This document shows positions 52,986-61,361 of a stretch of 64,000 bases of DNA, piece by piece. The stretch is from Anoxybacillus tengchongensis (GTDB taxonomy: Bacteria > Bacillota > Bacilli > Bacillales > Anoxybacillaceae), in NCBI RefSeq assembly GCF_014201585.1, contig NZ_JACHES010000003.1:1-64000 (forward strand), read 5' to 3'. Numbering within the stretch: the first letter of the stretch is position 1; each line of letters opens with the position of its first letter. A program made the translations under genes and the position numbers. Under the pieces are notes generated by a model, which was not told the DNA's origin, ran no database searches, and saw only the letters and a list, made by a program, of their open reading frames with translations.

Positions 52986-53432
52986 TTAAAATAAACAATA
53001 TTGAATTTTCTGCCCAGAACGAATGGAAACTGAGCGGAATGTACATAAGATGGCTCGTTCTTCAGCAGCTGTGAGGTCATTCATCGGTGCGGGGATGTAA
53101 CGTTTCTCGAGGTCACTCCAACGTTTCACACATATTTGAGCTTTTCCTCTTCCGAAGAAAAACGTAATGACAATCATTAATTGATCGTCTATCGTTTTAA
53201 AAAATAAAAACAAGTCATCTTTTGTTGTGCACGTAATCATCCGATAACGAATCGGTTCTAGCGGTCGTTTATCGCTTGGTGAAATAAACTGAAGTGAATC
53301 AGAAAAGTGAATGGGCTCAATCGTTCGCGATTCGTGAAACGGAGGATTCGGCTTCTCTTTAATAAGTACTTCACACATTTTTCCTCCTTGTTTCGCTTGA
53401 TGAACAATGTAATTTGAAAAATAAATATTCAC
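52986..53432 (-). CDS. Hypothetical protein
   Basis: 148 residues from GTG 53432 (AAGGAGAGGATG upstream), or 130 from ATG 53378, which also has a fine AAGGAGGAAAA; I cannot decide. The body is beta-rich with RYRMITCTTKDDLFLFFKTI, QLMIVITFFFGRGKAQICVK and EERAILCTFRSVSI. No signal peptide and no family recognised. It stands alone, divergent from the XRE regulator. A TTCGACA motif lies in the shared upstream region. Confidence 0.65.
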   Translation of the reverse strand: MNIYFSNYIVHQAKQGGKMCEVLIKEKPNPPFHESRTIEPIHFSDSLQFISPSDKRPLEPIRYRMITCTTKDDLFLFFKTIDDQLMIVITFFFGRGKAQICVKRWSDLEKRYIPAPMNDLTAAEERAILCTFRSVSIRSGQKIQYCLF

Positions 53433-53623
53433 GATTCATCCTCTCCTTCAAGTTTTTCCAATGTATATTTTTACATTTTATGAATATTCAATCAACTTTT
53501 TTCGACAAACAAACCGTCGATTTTTGTTCTAAAAATGAACATTTTGTCATTTCGTTCGTAAAAAGAACAAAATAATCCCCTTTCTTCTTCTATCGTAAAA
53601 AGAAAAAGGGAATTTGGTGGAAG

Positions 53624-54040
53624 ATGATGTTACAACGTATTGGCGAACAAATTAGACGATTGCGAAACGCTCACGATTGGACGCAAGAGCAATTCGCCCA
53701 ACGATTAAATGTATCTCGTTCTAAAATAAGTAAATGGGAAAATGGTGAGGTGCTCCCTGATTTACAATCCATTATCGATATGAGTGATATGTTTCGTGTC
53801 AGCGTCGACTTTTTGCTTGGAAAACATCCAACAGATGAACAGCTGTTACAAGAAGTGCGATTGGCGTACGGAACGGACGAAATGAGCGATGAGCAATTAT
53901 CGCTTATTCGTTACATGAATGAACAGCGCGAGCTCGCGAAGCGACTATATGCCCTACAGTCATTGCCTTTACATAAGCGAAAGCGAATTGAAGGAGTCGT
54001 CATCAAGATGATTGATGAAATGATTGAGGCGTTGAAATAA
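53624..54040 (+). CDS. XRE-family transcriptional regulator
   Basis: A 138-residue protein with an N-terminal HTH_3 domain (IGEQIRRLRNAHDWTQEQFA, then LNVSRSKISKWENGEVLPDL and MSDMFRVSVDFLLG), and a C-terminal helical part (LIRYMNEQRELAKRLYALQS) for dimerisation, similar to SinR/Xre-type proteins with longer tails. The start ATG has GGTGG 4-8 nt upstream; a second ATG follows. Repeats of TCGTAAAAAGA lie upstream (53553-53603), possibly its own operators. Target genes unknown. Confidence 0.85.
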   Translation: MMLQRIGEQIRRLRNAHDWTQEQFAQRLNVSRSKISKWENGEVLPDLQSIIDMSDMFRVSVDFLLGKHPTDEQLLQEVRLAYGTDEMSDEQLSLIRYMNEQRELAKRLYALQSLPLHKRKRIEGVVIKMIDEMIEALK

Positions 54041-54061
54041 AAAAGGGGCACTTTTTGCCCG

Positions 54062-54454
54062 TTATTCAATGCCAATTAATTTTTTTAAGCGATACACGTC
54101 TGCTTCTGTTTGCCATTGTTTTTGTGCGTGCAGTTCAAATTTGTCGTGTAGCTTGTCCACTTTTGTTTCTAACTTGTCGATGCGCACATGCAACTCTTTT
54201 ATTTCTTCACGTATTTCTTGTTTGAAGCTTTCCATTTCTGTGCGCATCCCTTGTTTGAAGCTTTCCATTTCTGCACGTATTTCTTGCTTGAAACTTTCCA
54301 TTTCTGTGCGCATCTCTTGTTTGAAACTTTCCATTTCTGTGCGCATCTCTTGTTTAAAGCTTTTCATCTCTTCTTTTAAGCTTTCTATTTCCCCACGCAT
54401 TTCACGTACTTCATAAAGCAATTCTTTCACCGCTTGTAAAACTTGGTTTTCCAT
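54062..54454 (-). CDS. Coiled-coil protein with 11-residue repeats
   Basis: A 130-residue, highly charged protein. The core consists of about five 11-residue units of the type MRTEMESFKQE, then a heptad coil (LHVRIDKLETKVDKLHDKFE). It has no signal peptide or hydrophobic segment. GAAAGGAGGGAAATG precedes the start. Similar coiled-coil proteins with variable 11-residue units occur in Bacillus and Geobacillus genomes, some resembling phage or plasmid proteins. The repeats are 33 bp long at DNA level and could vary in number. Function unknown. Confidence 0.75.
   Translation of the reverse strand: MENQVLQAVKELLYEVREMRGEIESLKEEMKSFKQEMRTEMESFKQEMRTEMESFKQEIRAEMESFKQGMRTEMESFKQEIREEIKELHVRIDKLETKVDKLHDKFELHAQKQWQTEADVYRLKKLIGIE
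54222..54362 (-). repeat. 33-bp tandem repeats inside the coiled-coil gene
   Basis: The + strand unit is TTTCCATTTCTGTGCGCATC, then TCTTGTTTGAAAC, repeated four to five times with few changes. It codes for the 11-residue heptad-like unit. Confidence 0.8.
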
Positions 54455-54520
54455 TTTTCATTTCCCTCCTTTCTATTCGTTTTACCCCTAGCATATCACT
54501 CCCGTAACAGACGGTCAATT

Positions 54521-54625
54521 GAAAAAAGAGGCTAGCGAAGGGGATGCTAGCCAAATAATGAGGGAGCAGTAAGAGGACACATTTTGGAAGGAAGTTGAGA
54601 GGAATTGTTTTTGATCACCTCCTCG
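54521..54625 (-). ncRNA. Candidate small RNA with a perfect SD-like 5' end
   Basis: The minus strand has a promoter TTTACA-17-TATCAT (54660-54632), an expected start near 54625 and an intrinsic terminator GGCTAGC / GCTAGCC then CTTTTTT (54552-54521), giving a transcript of ~105 nt. Its 5' end reads GAGGAGGTGATC, of which 10 nt match the 16S anti-SD exactly, yet no start codon follows within 25 nt. Only very short frames exist (11 and 21 residues). Downstream CCTCTC and CCTTCC could pair with the SD. It is a small RNA or a leader with a very short peptide. Confidence 0.55.
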
Positions 54626-54631
54626 ATTCAT

Positions 54632-54660
54632 ATGATACAAAAATAAAAAAATGGTGTAAA
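54632..54660 (-). promoter_or_regulatory. Promoter of the candidate small RNA
   Basis: TTTACA, exactly 17 nt, TATCAT, reading on the minus strand. Confidence 0.6.
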
Positions 54661-54829
54661 ATTTCGATTTTTCAATTTTCGAGCCCGTTTTTTTGTTTTT
54701 TTGCCGTTTTTCGGCCGTTTTTGACAAAAAAAGCGCCTAAAAATTCAATTTTCACTTTTTCTTTTCTTTTTTTGTTACATTTCGCCCATATGGTATAATA
54801 AAGGCAACTACTGTTGCGAGGTGGATGCG

Positions 54830-55237
54830 GTGAAAACTTTTAAGCTCGTTGCTCTTACACTATTGCATGAGCAAAAACAAGACATTCCGCTCATTGATGG
54901 GTTAATGATTAATAAAGAAGATGAAAATAAACGTTGGCTTATCGAGGCGTATGTCGAGCAAACATATCGCGAGCTATTTACGTCGTTAAAAGAGAGCGAG
55001 GCACCGTTTGATGCGCTCGTAACCATTTCGCGCAAAACGAACGATCCCGCTCATGTACGTGCAACTGTTCGCTCCGTGACGATGATGGGAGAACGAATGA
55101 GCGTATTAATGGATGCGACGCTCATTAAGCGCTCGAATTTAGCTGAAGTCGTGTTAGAAGACTTAGTTCAACGTGGACTACATGGCGAAACGCTCCTGCA
55201 ACAATTTAAACAACAAATGCATACGAAAAGAGGCTGA
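54830..55237 (+). CDS. ywpF: YwpF-like protein
   Basis: About 135 residues from GTG 54830, with GAGGTG 6 nt upstream. The body has IPLIDGLMINKEDENKRWLI, VTISRKTNDPAHVRATVRSV and SVLMDATLIKRSNLAEVVLE, matching my memory of B. subtilis YwpF. No signal peptide. Function is unknown in the family; expression in B. subtilis is linked to the cell surface/biofilm state, but the evidence here is only homology and the neighbouring sortase (B. subtilis has ywpE, a sortase-like gene, next to ywpF). The promoter is TTGTTA-16-TGG-TATAAT just upstream (about 54773-54800). Confidence 0.75.
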   Translation: MKTFKLVALTLLHEQKQDIPLIDGLMINKEDENKRWLIEAYVEQTYRELFTSLKESEAPFDALVTISRKTNDPAHVRATVRSVTMMGERMSVLMDATLIKRSNLAEVVLEDLVQRGLHGETLLQQFKQQMHTKRG

Positions 55238-55256
55238 TTATTCAGCCTCTTTTTTG
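55226..55256. terminator. Bidirectional terminator of ywpF and the sortase gene
   Basis: AAAAGAGGCTGA / TCAGCCTCTTTT; one stem serves both convergent genes and contains the ywpF stop codon. Confidence 0.85.
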
Positions 55257-55748
55257 TTTGGCAACTACCACGTATCGGTTCGGCGCATCGCCTACCCAGC
55301 GAAACGGATAACATGTAATTAACGTTAGCGTCGGGTGCGCTTTTGGGATGAGCACTGTTTTGTCATCGGGCTTGACGATGCGAATATGTTGAACGACATA
55401 CGTCCACGTTTTGTCGTTCGTCCGTACGATCAGTTCATCACCTAATTGAATGTCCTCGAGCTTACGAAATACTGTATCGCGATGTCCTGCTAAAATGGTA
55501 TGATTGCCTTCACCAGGAAGTGCACTTCGTTCATCGTGTGCCACTCCTTTATTTAACTGTTGCATGCCTTCATAAATGGGCATCGCTACGTTTAGTTTCG
55601 GAATAAATAACGTGCCGATCGCGTCTCCTTGTTGGACGGGCGGTTGTTCACTCTGTTGCACCGCTTCATACGCTTCATGCCAACCGATAGCGTTTGCCCA
55701 AATGAAAGACGCGCCGAAAAGAAATAACGCTATCGCCACGACTCGCAT
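55242..55748 (-). CDS. srtD: Class D sortase
   Basis: About 168 residues. It has an N-terminal membrane helix (MRVVAIALFLFGASFIWANA) and a sortase beta-barrel (~55-168) with the catalytic His in ILAGHRDTVFRKL, Cys in LTLITCYPFRWVG and Arg in GDAPNRYVVVA. TLITCYPF and the short length fit class D. The enzyme links proteins to peptidoglycan. The start at ATG 55748 follows GAAGGGG. Its stop sequence is only 4 nt from ywpF; upstream it overlaps by ~20 nt the gene encoding its likely substrate. Confidence 0.9.
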   Translation of the reverse strand: MRVVAIALFLFGASFIWANAIGWHEAYEAVQQSEQPPVQQGDAIGTLFIPKLNVAMPIYEGMQQLNKGVAHDERSALPGEGNHTILAGHRDTVFRKLEDIQLGDELIVRTNDKTWTYVVQHIRIVKPDDKTVLIPKAHPTLTLITCYPFRWVGDAPNRYVVVAKQKRG

Positions 55749-56653
55749 CGTTTCCCCTTCTTCCATAACACGAAGCTTGCAAAAAGTAAAGCGATACCAA
55801 TCAATATGTTCATCCCGTACGAAGAAGCAGTTTTTGGCATGCGCGCAACAAGTAATCCGCTTTCTAAATCAAGCGCCATCATGCCGATATGTGCGAGCTG
55901 TTCGCTTGCATCAATGAGCGCACTTGATCCGATTCGCTCATACGGAATATATAAATCAGCCACTAATGTGCCGTCGTCATCGTACCATTCCATCACAACA
56001 GGCGCCGTGGCGGTTTGGAATTGCTCAAACGAAATGGGTTTTCGTCCTTGTTCGTTTACTTCATATACTTTTGCTTGAAGGCGGTAAAGCGACAGCCATT
56101 CGTTCCAAAGATGACGAACGGTTTCTTGTTCTATTTTTGTTAGCGGCGCAGATGAATCGCGCAATACGAGCGTTTGAATTTGTTCATCAAGACGCTCAAG
56201 CGTTTGTTTCGCAGACGGAGGCGTCCGCTCCACTAACCGATGAATTTCATCTTCAGTTAGCCCGATCGTTGCTAAAATGTCGGTCATTGCTTGCATCGCA
56301 TCGTAACGATCGCGGTAAAACGATAAGGCATATGCTAAATCTTCAATAAACGTATATTGTTGGAGTTGTTCGCCAAATTGTCCGAGAAGCGCTTCAGCTT
56401 CTTCTTGCGTCATCTCATAGCGGAGCAATAGTTCATCAAGACGCTCTGGAGTGATCGGTGTTCCTAATTGTTTTTTCAATGCTTCCAACGAAGAAAAATC
56501 GTTGATCGTCATATTCCATTTCGCTAAATAACGCGTTAAATCGTCCATCGTCCAACCGATGTCTTGTACGTATTGTCGCAATGCTTCTTCAGGAATGGCT
56601 GCTTGCACAGGTGTCGCACATAATAAACAAATCAATAACCATAGCACGCGCAT
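55730..56653 (-). CDS. Processed acidic surface protein with an LPxTA-like sorting signal
   Basis: A 307-residue protein. It has a signal peptide (cleavage after VQA) and an acidic helical body with repeated MDDLTRYLAKWNMT/LTEDEIHRLVE style segments. The end carries a sorting signal: MPKTASSYGMNILIGIALLF, a hydrophobic helix, then KKGKR. MPKTA is an LPxTA-type motif recognised by class D sortases. It matches the family of processed acidic surface proteins found next to dedicated sortases. GGGAGG precedes the ATG. The 3' end overlaps the sortase start. Function of the mature protein unknown. Confidence 0.82.
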   Translation of the reverse strand: MRVLWLLICLLCATPVQAAIPEEALRQYVQDIGWTMDDLTRYLAKWNMTINDFSSLEALKKQLGTPITPERLDELLLRYEMTQEEAEALLGQFGEQLQQYTFIEDLAYALSFYRDRYDAMQAMTDILATIGLTEDEIHRLVERTPPSAKQTLERLDEQIQTLVLRDSSAPLTKIEQETVRHLWNEWLSLYRLQAKVYEVNEQGRKPISFEQFQTATAPVVMEWYDDDGTLVADLYIPYERIGSSALIDASEQLAHIGMMALDLESGLLVARMPKTASSYGMNILIGIALLFASFVLWKKGKRCESWR

Positions 56654-56713
56654 GTATTTTCCTCCCTTATGTGTGCTATGGTTATTTTGTTCGATTATTC
56701 CATTTTTATACGA

Positions 56714-58060
56714 TTAGAAATATACTTCGTATAAGGCGCGCACCGCTTTTTCAACCGCATCCGCTTTGACACCAAACATCATGCTCACTTCCGATGAACC
56801 TTGGTTAATCATTTCGATGTTGACGTTTGCGCGAGCGAACGCAGCGGTTGCCTTTGCAGCAATACCGACGCTCCGCTCCATCCCTTCTCCAACGACCATA
56901 ATAAGCGCTAAATCGCGTTCAATCGATACTTCATCGACGCGCAACTCTTTCACAATGCGGTCTAATACGCGGCGCTCTACATCACCAGCCAATTGTTCTT
57001 CACGTAAAATAACAGACATGTTATCAATGCCTGATGGCGTATGTTCGTATGAAATGCCTTCATCTTCTAAAATTTGTAGTAGGCGACGTCCAAATCCGAT
57101 TTCGCGGTTCATTAAATATTTGCTGACGTTAATGCTACAAAAGCCTGTATCGCTGGCAATGCCCGCGACAGGACGCTCGCGATGGTCTCTCGTTGCGACA
57201 ATCATCGTCCCTTTCGCTTCAGGGTTGTTCGTATTTTTGACGCATACCGGAATGCCACGGCGGTACACAGGTTCAAGCGCTTCATCGTGAAAGACGGAAA
57301 ACCCTGCATACGACAATTCGCGCATTTCGCGATACGTCAATTCTTTTAATTGGCACGGATGCTCAACGATTGATGGATTGACGCAGTAAATAGAGTCGAC
57401 ATCGGTAAAGTTTTCATATAGCTCAGCACCAACACCTGCGGCAACGATCGAACCCGTAATATCCGAACCGCCACGTGGGAAGGTAACGATATGCCCTGAA
57501 CGAGAATAGCCGAAAAAGCCTGGAATGACTAAAATACCACTTCTTTCTTTTAATTTTGCAAGTCGTTCATATGATTCTGGCAAAATTTGTGCATTTCCTG
57601 GCTCGTCTGTCACGACAATACCAGCATCTTTTGGATTGACATAATGCGCTTCATAACCGAGCTGACGAAGATAGTGAGCCATCAGTTTAGCGTTGTTATC
57701 TTCGCCACTTGCTTTTAACGCATCAAGTAAACGTTCAGGCTGATCGTGATACGTATCAATGATTTGTTGCAAGCTTGCCGAAATGACGTCTAAAATGTCG
57801 CGCGACAAATGTAAATCCGTGACGATTTCATCATAGCGTGCGACCACTTGAGCAAGCACCCCTTCATATAAATCATCTTCAATTACTTTTTTTGCTAATG
57901 TAATTAATAAATCGGTCATTTTTGTATCGTCTTTACATCGTTTCCCCGGCGCAGAGACGACAACAAATTTGCGCGCTTCATCCGATGTGATGATGTTGGC
58001 TACTTTTTGAAATTGCTGTGCATTGGCGACAGAACTTCCCCCGAATTTTGCTACTTTCAT
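56714..58060 (-). CDS. thrD: Aspartokinase III (monofunctional)
   Basis: A 448-residue protein with an N-terminal amino acid kinase domain (MKVAKFGGSSVANAQQFQKV, GFFGYSRSGHIVTFPRGGSD, ELYENFTDVDSIYCVNPSIV) and two ACT domains at the end (CSINVSKYLMNREIGFGRRL, LIMVVGEGMERSVGIAAKAT, VNIEMINQGSSEVSMMFGVK). It phosphorylates aspartate for the lysine, threonine and methionine pathway. Length and sequence fit the AK-III type (B. subtilis YclM/ThrD) rather than AK-I/II, as no internal small-subunit start is evident. No lysine riboswitch is visible upstream. It stands alone in the window. Confidence 0.93.
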   Translation of the reverse strand: MKVAKFGGSSVANAQQFQKVANIITSDEARKFVVVSAPGKRCKDDTKMTDLLITLAKKVIEDDLYEGVLAQVVARYDEIVTDLHLSRDILDVISASLQQIIDTYHDQPERLLDALKASGEDNNAKLMAHYLRQLGYEAHYVNPKDAGIVVTDEPGNAQILPESYERLAKLKERSGILVIPGFFGYSRSGHIVTFPRGGSDITGSIVAAGVGAELYENFTDVDSIYCVNPSIVEHPCQLKELTYREMRELSYAGFSVFHDEALEPVYRRGIPVCVKNTNNPEAKGTMIVATRDHRERPVAGIASDTGFCSINVSKYLMNREIGFGRRLLQILEDEGISYEHTPSGIDNMSVILREEQLAGDVERRVLDRIVKELRVDEVSIERDLALIMVVGEGMERSVGIAAKATAAFARANVNIEMINQGSSEVSMMFGVKADAVEKAVRALYEVYF

Positions 58061-58109
58061 ATGCCATAACCCTTTCTTTCTATTTTTATTTCATTATCAT
58101 AGCACATCT

Positions 58110-58538
58110 TCAGTTATTTTTGTCAGAAAAATTTTTCAATTTTCGTATCCCTTCTTTACAAACTCCGTACGATAACCACGAACATCCTGCGCAAAGTACA
58201 TCTAAGTCATCCGGTTCAACCGCTTGCTTCGTTCGTTCAATTAACTCGGATTTCATATATACTCGGTTTTCTTCGAGCTGTAAATGTTTTAGTACACGGT
58301 GATCCATCGCTAATACATGATCATTTGATTCCTCGTCCGCTTCGCAGCGGTCTACTCCATGATGTGGGCATGCATAACATGCTTCATCGAGAGCTGCAAT
58401 AACGCGAATCGGACCATCTGTACGATCATCGCGCATAAACGCAACGATTTCCGTCATCTTTTTCACGAACGATTCGCTATACCCCATCCTTTGAAATCCG
58501 TGCACACATAATAAATGATGTCCTCGCAACGTCCGCAT
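58110..58538 (-). CDS. DUF1284 domain protein
   Basis: A 142-residue Cys/His-rich protein that begins LRGHHLLCVHGFQRMGYSE and has CYACPHHGVDRCEADE and LCAGCSWLSYGVCKEGI. The spaced Cys residues suggest a metal or iron-sulfur site. The pattern is that of DUF1284, of unknown function. GAGGACG precedes the ATG. It lies 40 nt after comK on the same strand; no shared function is evident. Confidence 0.82.
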   Translation of the reverse strand: MRTLRGHHLLCVHGFQRMGYSESFVKKMTEIVAFMRDDRTDGPIRVIAALDEACYACPHHGVDRCEADEESNDHVLAMDHRVLKHLQLEENRVYMKSELIERTKQAVEPDDLDVLCAGCSWLSYGVCKEGIRKLKNFSDKNN

Positions 58539-58578
58539 AATCGTCCTCTTTTCTTTCTTACTCTCGAAATATTATACA

Positions 58579-59061
58579 CTATTTTTCATAGTTATTCATC
58601 ATTCTTTGTTGCAATGTGAAAATAAGCATCGCCGTTTTATACATTTTTCCTTCCAACGTTCCTTTTTGCATATCAACAATGAGTTCTTGTTTATTTTTTA
58701 AAATGACTTTCGTTTTCTTTTTTTCATACCGTTGTATCGTCTTGATGTGGGATTGTGCAATCCATATGCATCGATCGCTGTCAGGAGAACATGTTGGAAA
58801 GAAATAGAGCTGAAGTGCTTCACAAACGGAGATCGGAACCATTTGCCGAATGCCGAGAATATGTTTTGCTGCATGTACTTTTCCTTCATATGTACTTCCG
58901 TAGTAGCGGCAACTTTGTTGCATAATTTCTTTCGGTGATCGCTCGACGTTGTACGTATTGTACAATTCGTAAACAATCGTGCCAAGCCGACCGTATTCAT
59001 CGTATTTTGGCACAAGGGCAGCCGTTTCCTCCATAATAATATATTCTTCCATCCGTTCCAT
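58579..59061 (-). CDS. comK: ComK, competence transcription factor
   Basis: A 160-residue ComK protein: EYIIMEETAALVPKYDEYGR at the start, SPKEIMQQSCRYYGSTYEGK, KHILGIRQMVPISVCEALQL, YFFPTCSPDSDRCIWIAQSH and a basic C-terminus. ComK activates DNA-uptake and recombination genes. AGGGGGAG precedes the ATG. Length is shorter than B. subtilis ComK (192) owing to a shortened C-terminal tail. Presence of comM in the window fits a competent ancestor. No upstream AT-box pair was verified. Confidence 0.9.
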   Translation of the reverse strand: MERMEEYIIMEETAALVPKYDEYGRLGTIVYELYNTYNVERSPKEIMQQSCRYYGSTYEGKVHAAKHILGIRQMVPISVCEALQLYFFPTCSPDSDRCIWIAQSHIKTIQRYEKKKTKVILKNKQELIVDMQKGTLEGKMYKTAMLIFTLQQRMMNNYEK

Positions 59062-59126
59062 CTAAACTCCCCCTCACAAATATATGTTCGCCTTCATTAT
59101 AATGAATTTTCATAATTTTAACAATA

Positions 59127-59152
59127 AAAAATCTCGGAAAACTCCGAGATTA
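59127..59152 (-). terminator. Terminator of the chemoreceptor gene
   Basis: AATCTCGG / CCGAGATT hairpin then TTTTTTATTG on the minus strand. Confidence 0.85.
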
Positions 59153-61246
59153 AACGATAAATTGCTTCCCTTTTTCCGCTAAATGTTGCGCTTTGTCGCT
59201 TAACGTTTGTACATTTGCAGCAATCTCTTGCACAGCAGAAAGCAACTGTTCATGTGCGGCGGCTGCCGTTTGTGTTTGTCTTTCTGCTTCTTGTGCGATC
59301 GTTTCTGTCTCTTTCATCGTCAAAGCAAGATCGTCAAATGCGCTCGTCATGACCGCAATTTTTTGAGCGACATCGTCCATTTGAACCATCACTTCGTTTG
59401 TCGTTTGCTGAATGCGGTCGAACGTCTGATCTGCTTCACGCGCTAATGTCATGCTTTTTTCCGATTCATGCCGCACTTGTTGCATCGCTTCAACGGATTG
59501 CGATGTATCTGTTTGTACTTCTTGTAATAGTTCACGTATTTGTTTTGCGGATAAAGACGATTGTTCCGCAAGCTTCCGCACTTCATCTGCCACGACCGCA
59601 AATCCACGTCCGTGCTCGCCTGCGCGCGCTGCTTCAATCGCTGCATTTAACGCAAGTAAATTTGTTTGATCGGCAATATTTGTAATCATTGTCGCCATTT
59701 GAGCGATATGAGCGGAACGTTGATGCAACGCTTGAATCCATTCGCTTGATTGCGTAATGAAATCGTTCATCGTTTTCATTTGTTCGATCATTTTATCCAT
59801 CGCTGCCGTTCCTTTTTCCGCTTCACTCGTCATTGCCCGCGCCGCTTCTGCCGCTTGTTGTGAGCGAGATAAAATATAGTTTGTATCATCGACAAGCGTA
59901 TAAACAGCTTCGACGTTTTGTTGCGCCCACATGCGTTGCTTGCTCGAACCCGCTGCCACTTCTTCCATCGTCGCTCCCACTTGTTCCATGGCGTGCGCCG
60001 CTTCTTCTGTAATGGCGGTTAATTCGTGCGCGGATGCAGATACGTCGTGTGTCAATTGTTGGTTCGCACCGATCATGGAACGGAATGAAGTAATAAGCGA
60101 TTGAAATGACTGAGCAATTCGAGCAAATTCATCGTTTGACATGACGGACATTTGCACCGTTAAATCACCGCTTGCCGCTTGCATGCTCGCTTGTTCAATC
60201 GTTGCAATTTGTTCCCGTACCGCCATGTAAAAAGCAATAAATAAGTAAATGACGACCGCCACCGCAAGCGCACCGGCACCAATTGTCACCCATTTTTCAA
60301 ACATGATTACCTCATATTCATGTTGTAAATGGTTTTGGAACGCATCTAGTGAAAAGCGGGAAAGCTCATGTAATTTTTCAAACGCATCGTTCGTTTTCTC
60401 ATATAACTCGACCGACGTTAACGAAATTTGATTCGTTTGTAAAAATTCACGTTGAAACAAACTCACCATGCTTAATAAATCTGTCGAAATGACATCGTTG
60501 TATTGTTGTACTTTTTTACGTAGCGGTTCATCATCGACAAAAAGTGGCGCTGTTGAACGGCTAACGGTTTGCATCGCTGTTTCTAACACGTTTGTCCAAT
60601 ACGTCATTTTCGATCGTTCGATTTCATACAATTCACTTTTTAACGTTAGCTCTGCCGCAAACGATTGCGCTCCCCCGATCGTTTCCGTAAGCAACGGAAC
60701 TTGTTCGACTACAAGACGCGCTAAATAATGATTGTTCATATCATTATCAAGCGAGACGTTCGAGCGATCGGCAATGTGAAGCAACATTTTTTGCAAGTCG
60801 TAAATGAGCGCATTATGACGTTTCGTTGCTTCTGATACAGTGAACGTTTTCCAATTTTCTTGTATGTCGTTCATTTGTTGTAAAAGCTGTTTCCATTGTT
60901 CTTCTTCAATAAACGAAGCTTGTTGTTGTTTATGAACGGTTTGCATCATGGTCATGGATTTTTTGATCATTTTTTGCGCTTCAGCAACGTTCGCTTCATT
61001 CCCATGACCGAGAAGGACAGTCGTTGTATATTCCCGATGTTTTTGTATACCGTACATCGCATCCATCATCGGAGCGATGTATGCGATACCTTGTTGTTCT
61101 TTTTCAATAAACGTTTCTTTATGTATTAACAGTCGAAGGTATAACACGCTGACTGCAAACAACGTAAACATAAAAATCGTTGCTAACAACACGAATTTTT
61201 TACTAAAAGGCAACCGATTGAGCAGCTTTTTTCCGAACGTAAACAT
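59150..61246 (-). CDS. Methyl-accepting chemotaxis protein
   Basis: About 698 residues. TM1 (~15-38), an unusually long helical periplasmic-side sensor (~40-335), TM2 (~340-362), HAMP (~362-415) and a cytoplasmic signalling domain (~430-695) with the conserved hairpin tip [20 protein letters not shown], then [20 protein letters not shown]. It passes ligand signals to CheA/CheW. The start is uncertain: ATG 61246 is used, whereas the in-frame GTG at 61258 has AAGGAG just 1 nt before it. The sensor is nitrate/nitrite-like in its helical pattern, but no ligand can be named. It stands alone. Confidence 0.92.
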   Translation of the reverse strand: MFTFGKKLLNRLPFSKKFVLLATIFMFTLFAVSVLYLRLLIHKETFIEKEQQGIAYIAPMMDAMYGIQKHREYTTTVLLGHGNEANVAEAQKMIKKSMTMMQTVHKQQQASFIEEEQWKQLLQQMNDIQENWKTFTVSEATKRHNALIYDLQKMLLHIADRSNVSLDNDMNNHYLARLVVEQVPLLTETIGGAQSFAAELTLKSELYEIERSKMTYWTNVLETAMQTVSRSTAPLFVDDEPLRKKVQQYNDVISTDLLSMVSLFQREFLQTNQISLTSVELYEKTNDAFEKLHELSRFSLDAFQNHLQHEYEVIMFEKWVTIGAGALAVAVVIYLFIAFYMAVREQIATIEQASMQAASGDLTVQMSVMSNDEFARIAQSFQSLITSFRSMIGANQQLTHDVSASAHELTAITEEAAHAMEQVGATMEEVAAGSSKQRMWAQQNVEAVYTLVDDTNYILSRSQQAAEAARAMTSEAEKGTAAMDKMIEQMKTMNDFITQSSEWIQALHQRSAHIAQMATMITNIADQTNLLALNAAIEAARAGEHGRGFAVVADEVRKLAEQSSLSAKQIRELLQEVQTDTSQSVEAMQQVRHESEKSMTLAREADQTFDRIQQTTNEVMVQMDDVAQKIAVMTSAFDDLALTMKETETIAQEAERQTQTAAAAHEQLLSAVQEIAANVQTLSDKAQHLAEKGKQFIV

Positions 61247-61334
61247 CGCGCCATCCACGCTCCTTATGAAAACAAGATGTACATATTGTTTTCTATTTTA
61301 TCAGACGATTCATAAAAATTATATAACAAAAATA

Positions 61335-61361
61335 AAAATTAGGCCATTAGACCTAATTTTT
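61335..61361 (-). terminator. Terminator of csaB
   Basis: AAAAATTAGG / CCTAATTTTT hairpin followed by a T-rich tail on the minus strand; it overlaps the csaB stop. Confidence 0.75.

Noticed and set aside
54222-54362. Repeats resembling a CRISPR or minisatellite
   Set aside because: Contiguous 33-bp in-frame coding repeats of a coiled coil, without spacers.
54515-54727. 70-residue minus-strand frame
   Set aside because: It starts upstream of the promoter of the candidate small RNA and has no ribosome site; only a short internal frame could be within the transcript.
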